Notes under the pieces: generated by a model
The model's input: only the letters and a program-made list of their open reading frames with translations
Told to the model about the DNA's origin: nothing
Databases searched by the model: none
Shown here: piece after piece, positions 59,373 through 64,000 of the stretch
How the letters are laid out: each line of letters begins with the position of its first letter
Numbering within the stretch: position 1 is the first letter of the stretch
Made by a program: the position numbers and the translations under genes
Source: Olsenella profusa
GTDB lineage: Bacteria; Actinomycetota; Coriobacteriia; Coriobacteriales; Atopobiaceae
Reading direction: 5' to 3'
Length of the DNA stretch: 64,000 nt
Assembly: GCF_016900315.1 (NCBI RefSeq)
Contig: NZ_JACSNQ010000003.1
Coordinates: 124,001-188,000 of the forward strand

Positions 59373-59527
59373 GTGCATGGGTGCGTTTTGCCGCACGCCG
59401 GGCCGCGGTGCGCAGGGCCGCGGCACGCGGGGTGGCGCGGCATGCAGGGTGGCGTCGGCGCCACGCCCCCGCAACGGAATCGCGGAAAACTTGCCGCTAC
59501 GGGGCGGCGCCCCGACGGCGTCCGCCG

Positions 59528-59533
59528 TATACT
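59528..59533 (+). promoter_or_regulatory. -10 element TATACT of metA
   Basis: CCGTATACTAAAC lies about 31 bp before the start at 59565. The leader is short, so a SAM riboswitch is not possible here. Confidence 0.6.
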
Positions 59534-59564
59534 AAACGGGCAAAATAGCGGAAACGGAGACGAC

Positions 59565-60539
59565 ATGCCCATTAACATCCCGGATGGCCTGCCTGCCAAG
59601 AAGATCCTGCAGCAGGAGCGCATCTTCGCGCTTGAGGAGGAGGTGGCCAGCCACCAGGAGATTCGCCCCCTGCGCGTGGCGATCCTCAACCTCATGCCCA
59701 CCAAGATCGAGACGGAGACACAGATCCTGCGCCTCATCTCCAAGTCCCCGCTGCAGGTGAGCTGCGACTTCATGCGCGTCTCCACGCACGAGTCCACGCA
59801 CGTCTCCAAGGACCACCTGGTCAAGTTCTACGATACCTTCGACGCCTTCCGTGACAAGAACTACGACGGCCTCATCATCACCGGCGCGCCCGTGGAGCAC
59901 CTCGAGTACGAGGAGGTCGACTACTGGGACGAGTTCTGCGAGATCGTTGACTGGAGCCAGCAGCACGTCTTCTCGACGATGTTCCTCTGCTGGGGCGCCC
60001 TCGGCGCGCTCTGGCACCTCTATGGGATTCCCAAGCGCCCGCTGGGAGCCAAGCTCTTCGGCGTGTTCAAGCAGCGCCTCTGTGACGAATACAGCTTCCT
60101 CACCAACGGCTTCGACGAGGTCCACTACATGCCGCACAGCCGCCACGCCGCCATCGATACTGGCGAGCTCGCCAAGCACCCGGAGATCTGCGTGCTCTCC
60201 GAGGGCTTCACGAGCGGCCCGTCGCTTCTGGCCACGCGCGACTTCCACGAGGTCTACGTGACCGGCCACTTTGAGTACGGCCGCGACACCCTGGCCGACG
60301 AGTTCTGGCGCGACTTCCACAAGGGCCTGCCCATCCGCGTCCCGGAGAACTACTTCCCCGACGACGACCCCGAGCAACAGCCCCTCTTCACCTGGCGCGC
60401 CCACGCCAACCTGCTCTACCGCAACTGGCTCAACTGGGTCTACCAGATGACGCCCTACAACGTGGACGACATCCCCGCGGCCATCGCCGAGCTGCGCGCC
60501 CGCGCGACCGCCGCCACCGGTCACGTGGACAAGTTCTGA
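59565..60539 (+). CDS. metA: Homoserine O-acetyltransferase (MetA type)
   Basis: The protein has 324 residues. ATG at 59565 follows ACGGAGACGAC. Numbering matches the family directly: catalytic Cys is C142 (FLCWGALGAL), E111 lies in GAPVEHL, and the later HFEYGRDTL stretch has the catalytic His and Glu region. E. coli MetA has Gly at 111 and uses succinyl-CoA; Glu111 in Bacillus cereus gives acetyl-CoA specificity. I therefore call it homoserine O-acetyltransferase despite the usual succinyltransferase label. It activates homoserine for methionine synthesis. It is monocistronic and diverges from the helicase gene. Confidence 0.95.
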   Translation: MPINIPDGLPAKKILQQERIFALEEEVASHQEIRPLRVAILNLMPTKIETETQILRLISKSPLQVSCDFMRVSTHESTHVSKDHLVKFYDTFDAFRDKNYDGLIITGAPVEHLEYEEVDYWDEFCEIVDWSQQHVFSTMFLCWGALGALWHLYGIPKRPLGAKLFGVFKQRLCDEYSFLTNGFDEVHYMPHSRHAAIDTGELAKHPEICVLSEGFTSGPSLLATRDFHEVYVTGHFEYGRDTLADEFWRDFHKGLPIRVPENYFPDDDPEQQPLFTWRAHANLLYRNWLNWVYQMTPYNVDDIPAAIAELRARATAATGHVDKF

Positions 60540-60629
60540 GACAAAGGGGACAGGTTCCTTTGTCTCATCTCTATGACTTTGCCCTCTTTGTCTCACCGCC
60601 ATGCGACAAAGGAACCTGTCCCCTTTGAC
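60540..60629. repeat. Palindromic intergenic repeat, GGGGACAGGTTCC type
   Basis: Arms of 25 bp (60540-60564 and 60605-60629, one mismatch) flank a 40-bp centre. They contain GACAAAGGGGACAGGTTCC and its complement. The left arm begins one base after the metA stop. Hairpins of this type occur widely in anaerobes, often near RAYT-like transposases, none of which is here. It may end metA transcripts. Confidence 0.8.
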
Positions 60630-60652
60630 TCATGGCGGGAAGGAGCGAAGCC

Positions 60653-61093
60653 ATGGCGCAGGAACGACTGACCGAGGAGCTGCTCGAGCGTCTGCTGGCG
60701 GCCGAGCGTCCGGAGGCCTACCTCGACGAGGGCCTCACCATAGACCGCGACCTGCCTGACTATCTGCGCGAGCTGCTGGCGGAGAAGGGTCTCAAGCGCG
60801 CTGACGTGGTGCGCGCCTCGGGCCTCAACAGCACCTTCGTCTACGACGTCTTCCAGGGCAAGAGCCACATGGGGCGCGACAACGCCGTCATGCTGGCGCT
60901 GGGCCTGGGCTGCACGCTCATCGAGACCCAGCGGCTGCTGCGGCTGGACGGCGTCTCCGAGCTCTGGCCCAAGGTCCGGCGCGACGCCATCATCATCTGG
61001 TGCGTGGAGCACGGCCTCTCCCGCGTGGAGACCGACGACGAGCTCTACGCCCTCGGCGAGAAGCCCCTGCTGGGCACTGGCCCGCTGAAGTAG
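60653..61093 (+). CDS. XRE-like helix-turn-helix protein
   Basis: The protein has 146 residues. ATG at 60653 has AAGGAG about 9-10 bases upstream; an ATG at 60632 would overlap the palindromic repeat. A helical N-terminus (~1-45) leads to an HTH (LLAEKGLKRADVVRASGL, NSTFVYDVFQGKS, ~45-80). The C-terminal half has GLGCTLIETQRLLRLDGVSELWPKVRRDAI and a short acidic end. Small HTH proteins of this type sit beside Ser/Thr kinase genes in several anaerobes, as I recall, and one lies downstream at 62659 past the AAA gene. The stop codon is inside the left 40-bp direct repeat. Confidence 0.8.
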   Translation: MAQERLTEELLERLLAAERPEAYLDEGLTIDRDLPDYLRELLAEKGLKRADVVRASGLNSTFVYDVFQGKSHMGRDNAVMLALGLGCTLIETQRLLRLDGVSELWPKVRRDAIIIWCVEHGLSRVETDDELYALGEKPLLGTGPLK

Positions 61094-61126
61094 CGCCGCG
61101 GCGGCCGCCCGAGGTTCTTCTCGCCG
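61087..61126 (+). repeat. Left copy of 40-bp direct repeat flanking the AAA ATPase gene
   Basis: It is identical at 38 of 40 positions to 62512-62551. It starts at the last sense codons of the HTH gene (AAG-TAG stop at 61088-61093) and ends with an exact dispersed word (61114-61125). The AAA gene stop lies 2 bp further on. Confidence 0.9.
61114..61125 (-). repeat. Dispersed 12-bp word, exact copy
   Basis: GTTCTTCTCGCC ends the left 40-bp direct repeat, 4 bp from the AAA gene stop. Confidence 0.85.
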
Positions 61127-61128
61127 TG

Positions 61129-62367
61129 TTACAGATCCCCGTCGGAGGCCATGAGCTCGATGAGGTTGCGGTGCGTGACTCCGTCTCGCTCGAGGGGGAG
61201 CGGGTCGAGCGTGAGGAGGTACTGCGGATAGTTGTCGCGCACTTTGGAGAAGGGCCGGTACTCACGCTCCTCGACCGATTTGTCGGCAACGGTCATGGAT
61301 ACCTGGATGTAGCAGTAACCCTCGTCCGCTCTTCGCGCGATAAAGTCGACCTCGAGCCTTCCGATTTCCCCCACGCTTATCCGGTAGTCCTTGGATGCCA
61401 GGTACGTGAAGACCACGTTTTCGAGCAGGGGACCGTAATCCATCGTGGCGTTGACGTTGCGCGCGAAGTAGATGCCCGTGTCGGCGAGATAGTACTTCTC
61501 GCCTCCCTGAAGGGACCGCTTCGACTTCATGTCAAAGCGATTGCAGCGATAGAGCAGCTTGGCCTTCACGAGCAGGTCGATGTAGCTTGCAAGGGTTTCG
61601 CGCTTGATGGATATGCCCAGCGTGTTGTGCAGGTAGCTTGCCATCCCGGTTAGGTTTGTTGGCGCGGCGAAGTTGTTGATAACGTAGGTCATTACCTTCT
61701 CGAACGTCGAACGGTTGCGAATCTTGTGCCGAGACCGGATGTCCTTGTCGATGATCTGCCCGACGGCCTCCTCGACATATCGGGCCTTGGCCTGCGGATC
61801 GTCGTATTCAAGTGCCTTGGGAAAGCCGCCGTAGCGCAAAAAGTCACGGAAGAGCTGATGGACAGGGGCGGCGGGCTTGCCCAGGAACGCTCGCATCCCC
61901 AGGTATTCAGCAAACGAGAGCGTGAACATTTCTATCTCTACGTACCGTCCGGTGAGGTTGGTCATGAGCTCGCCTGAAAGCAGGTACGAGTTTGAGCCTG
62001 TGATGAACACGGAGAAGCCGCCGTCAGCGCGATAGGCGCCTACGACCTCCTCAAACCCCTCGACTCGCTGCACCTCGTCGATGAAGAGGTATATTGTGCC
62101 CTCGGCGGAGGGGGGCAGACGCTGCTCTATTGCCTCTTCCAGCTGGTCGGGCGTCCTCACGCTGCGCAGGCCGCGCCTCTCTAGGTCAAGATAGACGATG
62201 CTCTCCGCTGGGACGCCTCGTTCCTCCAGCTCGGCCGCCACCGTTTTCATGAGGCAGGACTTGCCGCAGCGACGGATTCCGGTTACCACCTTGATGATGT
62301 CCGTGTCCTCGACGAAGGGGCGAATCTTCTCGAGGTATGCCGTGCGTCGGTATAGAGGTTGGGTCAC
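61129..62367 (-). CDS. AAA ATPase with DUF4143 domain
   Basis: The protein has 412 residues. GTG at 62367 has AGAGGAAG 5-6 bases upstream. AAA_14 fold: Walker A G30-IRRCGKS (30-37), Walker B YLFIDEVQ (93-100), then FITGSNSYLLSGEL (sensor 1) and LTGRYVEIEMFTLSFAEYL. DUF4143 occupies ~205-385, with KYYLADTGIYFA and LLENVVFTYL, and a nuclease-like VDFIARR segment without a clear catalytic set. These stand-alone ATPases are widespread and often horizontally transferred; their role is not established. Base composition is lower in GC than neighbours, and it is flanked by 40-bp direct repeats, so I infer insertion between the HTH and kinase genes. Confidence 0.92.
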   Translation of the reverse strand: MTQPLYRRTAYLEKIRPFVEDTDIIKVVTGIRRCGKSCLMKTVAAELEERGVPAESIVYLDLERRGLRSVRTPDQLEEAIEQRLPPSAEGTIYLFIDEVQRVEGFEEVVGAYRADGGFSVFITGSNSYLLSGELMTNLTGRYVEIEMFTLSFAEYLGMRAFLGKPAAPVHQLFRDFLRYGGFPKALEYDDPQAKARYVEEAVGQIIDKDIRSRHKIRNRSTFEKVMTYVINNFAAPTNLTGMASYLHNTLGISIKRETLASYIDLLVKAKLLYRCNRFDMKSKRSLQGGEKYYLADTGIYFARNVNATMDYGPLLENVVFTYLASKDYRISVGEIGRLEVDFIARRADEGYCYIQVSMTVADKSVEEREYRPFSKVRDNYPQYLLTLDPLPLERDGVTHRNLIELMASDGDL

Positions 62368-62393
62368 GATGGCTTCCTCTCTAGTTATTTCAC

Positions 62394-62442
62394 GTTTAAG
62401 AGTAGCAAACTTATAAAAAATACAAAAGTGCTACCCTTAAAC
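62394..62442. promoter_or_regulatory. 14-bp inverted repeat around the AAA gene promoter
   Basis: GTTTAAGAGTAGCA (62394-62407) and TGCTACCCTTAAAC (62429-62442) pair with one mismatch across 21 bp of nearly pure A+T. It lies 27 bp upstream of the AAA start and would overlap its promoter, so an operator is likely. A terminal repeat of the inserted DNA is an alternative. Confidence 0.6.
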
Positions 62443-62511
62443 AGCCATTATCCCTTCATTCTGTTTGAGGCGCGACGAGTGGTGCGGGCGTTCTTTCGGG
62501 AGGCTTCCGCC

Positions 62512-62551
62512 GAAGTAGCGCCGAGGCGGCCGCCCGAGGTACTTCTCGCCG
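62512..62551 (+). repeat. Right copy of 40-bp direct repeat
   Basis: It repeats 61087-61126 with two substitutions. Its end carries a one-mismatch dispersed word (62539-62550). It includes a copy of the HTH gene's last codons (GAAG-TAG) with no gene in front. Confidence 0.9.
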
Positions 62552-62571
62552 CGCCCCCGCCGTCCACACCG

Positions 62572-62609
62572 ATTCAGTTGCCAGCTGAGGAATCAGTACC
62601 CAACTGAAT
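62572..62609. promoter_or_regulatory. 9-bp inverted repeat ahead of the kinase gene
   Basis: ATTCAGTTG (62572-62580) and CAACTGAAT (62601-62609) are perfect complements 20 bp apart. They lie just before TAGTAT (62618-62623), a possible -10 for the kinase gene, so an operator is plausible. Confidence 0.5.
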
Positions 62610-62658
62610 ATACCCTCTAGTATTGTTATGACGCCGAGGAGCAAACGAGGTAGAGCGG

Positions 62659-64000
62659 GTGAACGACCAGCAGGTCATGCATGCCATGAACATCGATGAC
62701 GCCTATCACGTCGAACGCACGCTCGCCAGCGGGATGGGCGGCGTGACCGAGCTCGTCACGCTGGACGGGTCCGGCCCGTTCGTCCGCAAGCGCATCCCCT
62801 CCAAGCTCGCACGCCGCGGCGTGTGGGTCATGCTTGCCGAGTGCGCCTGCCCGCGCCTGCCGCACGTTGAGGCAACCTACGAGATGCCGGACGAGTTCGT
62901 GGTGGTCTGCGACTACGTCCCCGGGCAGAACCTCGAGGAGCTCGTGCGCTCGTCCGGCCGCATGGGCGAGAAGGACGCGCGCCAGATCGTCTCCCAGCTC
63001 TGCGAGGCCGCGGGCGCGCTCCACGCGCACAACATCGTTCACCGCGACATCTCCCCGCGCAACGTGATCGTTGCTGCCGACGGCGCCCACCTCATCGACC
63101 TGGGGATCGCGCGCTTCAGGTCGGAGGACGCCACGCACGACACCACCCAGCTCGGGACCGTGGGCTTTGCCTCGCCCGAGCAGCACGGCTTTGCCCAGAC
63201 CGACGCCCGCTCCGACGTCTACTCGATAGGCCGCGTGCTCGGCTACCTGCTCACCGGCGTCATGCCCGAGGTTCCCGACGCCGCCGACTACGAGCGCGCC
63301 CTGTCGGACGAGGGGGTCGTGTCCCCGAGGATGCGCGCGGTCATCGACCGTGCGTGCGCCCTTGAGCCGAGCGCCCGCTTCCAGAGCGCCGCGGAGCTTG
63401 CCGACGCGCTTTCTGGAAAGGGGGAGCCCTCATCCAGCAGCGCCCCTACGTCCGGCGAGAAGAACTTGGGAGCGCCGCCCGCCCCGGTCTCCCCGGTGAC
63501 GTCTCCGGCGCCGCGCGCCGCGTCGGGCGGTCGGGGCGGGGCCTCCCTTGTGCGGGTGGTGGGCGGCCTGGTGGTCCTTCTCGCCCTTTTGGCGGGAATC
63601 GTATTGGTTCTGCAGGGGACCGGCGTGCTTGAGATGGTTTTGGGTGCCGGCGACACGGCGCAGTCCTCGCAGCCTGCTCAGCCCGATCGGTCGACCGGCC
63701 AGGGCGACGCGGCGGGGGCCGGGGCCACCGGCGGCTCCGTAACGGACGCTCCCGTCCCTGTTGAGAACCCGCTTGAGGTTGTGGAGTCCGGCTGGTCCGT
63801 GGACGGCCAGGGGTTTGTCCACTACGCGTTTGGGCTGCGCAACAACGGCGATCTGCAGGTCCTGTACCCCGGCGTGACCGTTACGGGGCGCGACGCCTCG
63901 GGCGGGGTGCTCTTCTCGCAGGAGCAGATCCTCTCGGTTGTGCCTGCGGGCCAGACGGTTTACTTCAGCTCCCTTGCGGGTTCGGGCTCCGTGCCCGAGA
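62659..64000 (+). CDS. Membrane Ser/Thr protein kinase (partial, runs off the right edge)
   Basis: There are 447 residues in this window from GTG at 62659, with GAGG 8-9 bases upstream; the frame stays open to the edge. The kinase domain (~15-255) has a Gly-rich loop (ASGMGGVTELV), K44 (VRKRI), VHRDISPRN (D130, N135) and IDLGIAR (D147-LG in place of DFG), then TVGFASPEQ. All catalytic residues are present. A Pro/Ala/Ser linker contains SGEKNL, encoded by an exact dispersed word. A membrane helix lies at ~298-319. The external part has YAFGLRNNGDLQVLYPGVTVTG, a beta-rich FxLxN-type domain that may sense ligand. The HTH gene at 60653 is a likely partner. Confidence 0.93.
   Translation, partial: MNDQQVMHAMNIDDAYHVERTLASGMGGVTELVTLDGSGPFVRKRIPSKLARRGVWVMLAECACPRLPHVEATYEMPDEFVVVCDYVPGQNLEELVRSSGRMGEKDARQIVSQLCEAAGALHAHNIVHRDISPRNVIVAADGAHLIDLGIARFRSEDATHDTTQLGTVGFASPEQHGFAQTDARSDVYSIGRVLGYLLTGVMPEVPDAADYERALSDEGVVSPRMRAVIDRACALEPSARFQSAAELADALSGKGEPSSSSAPTSGEKNLGAPPAPVSPVTSPAPRAASGGRGGASLVRVVGGLVVLLALLAGIVLVLQGTGVLEMVLGAGDTAQSSQPAQPDRSTGQGDAAGAGATGGSVTDAPVPVENPLEVVESGWSVDGQGFVHYAFGLRNNGDLQVLYPGVTVTGRDASGGVLFSQEQILSVVPAGQTVYFSSLAGSGSVPE
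63454..63465 (+). repeat. Dispersed 12-bp word, exact copy, within coding sequence
   Basis: GGCGAGAAGAAC is read in frame as GEKN in the juxtamembrane linker of the kinase. Confidence 0.85.

Noticed and set aside
59534-59564. SAM riboswitch ahead of metA
   Set aside because: The predicted leader is about 25-30 nt, too short for any SAM riboswitch class.
59360-59824. Extension of the DEAD-box helicase frame upstream of 59359
   Set aside because: The extension overlaps metA on the opposite strand, has no motif, and the Q motif begins right after the ATG at 59359.

Overview
The window is high-GC DNA (roughly 65% by eye) from an actinobacterium. Gene content and order suggest the class Coriobacteriia, probably an Olsenella/Atopobium-type organism. 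Pointers are the giant FctA-repeat surface protein, zinc-ribbon and DUF6273-like surface proteins, membrane-anchored permuted GH3, an Nramp-related transporter beside an MgtE-like protein, an A-type flavoprotein and an AmmeMemoRadiSam cluster. This placement is inference from content; there is no rRNA or marker gene to prove it.

Layout. 1-1840: end of a membrane protein (possibly GH3) and a membrane/Ig-like protein. 1997-2494: an isolated plasmid-type HTH/coiled-coil gene in lower-GC DNA. 2938-3696: NUDIX hydrolase. 3697-4255: AT-rich, hairpin-rich control region for an 11.6-kb gene (4256-15901) encoding a VWA-headed, sortase-anchored adhesin of about 3,880 residues. 15974-20930: small winged-helix protein, ABC exporter half-transporter and two surface/membrane proteins. 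21072-21953: pyridoxal/pyridoxamine kinase (minus). 22142-27252: purine operon purE-sortase-purF-purM-purN. 27443-27669 and 37025-37208: two copies of an uncharacterised inverted-repeat element. 27734-35674: rRNA methyltransferase, SPFH protein, ribbon-helix-helix protein, radical SAM/SPASM enzyme, EF-G-like GTPase and A-type flavoprotein. 36005-37018: possible PD-(D/E)XK endonuclease. 37513-41341: CorC-type protein, cyanophycin-synthetase-N-like protein, YtxH protein and PRC-barrel protein. 41652-46959: membrane endo/exonuclease-phosphatase, RmlB and the AmmeMemoRadiSam pair. 46970-50096: magnesium-type transport operon (minus). 50270-54802: GH3, tadA, tRNA-Ser, LemA. 55030-60539: lactate permease, rRNA methyltransferase, DEAD-box helicase, metA. 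60653-64000: HTH protein and Ser/Thr kinase, separated by a AAA ATPase gene flanked by 40-bp direct repeats.

The most striking signal belongs to no single gene. It is a 12-bp word, GGCGAGAAGAAC, present 10 times exactly and about 15 more times with one mismatch. It lies mostly between genes, once as an inverted pair forming a terminator stem, and inside genes mainly in ends and linkers. This is how DNA uptake sequences are distributed in Neisseria and Pasteurellaceae, although other explanations (chi-like site, regulator site) are open. Other notable points are the AAA gene insertion between the 40-bp repeats, the repeated 28-bp inverted element, a sortase inside the purine operon, a cysteine-rich PurF leader, and a PRC-MgtE-CBS protein overlapping an Nramp-related transporter.
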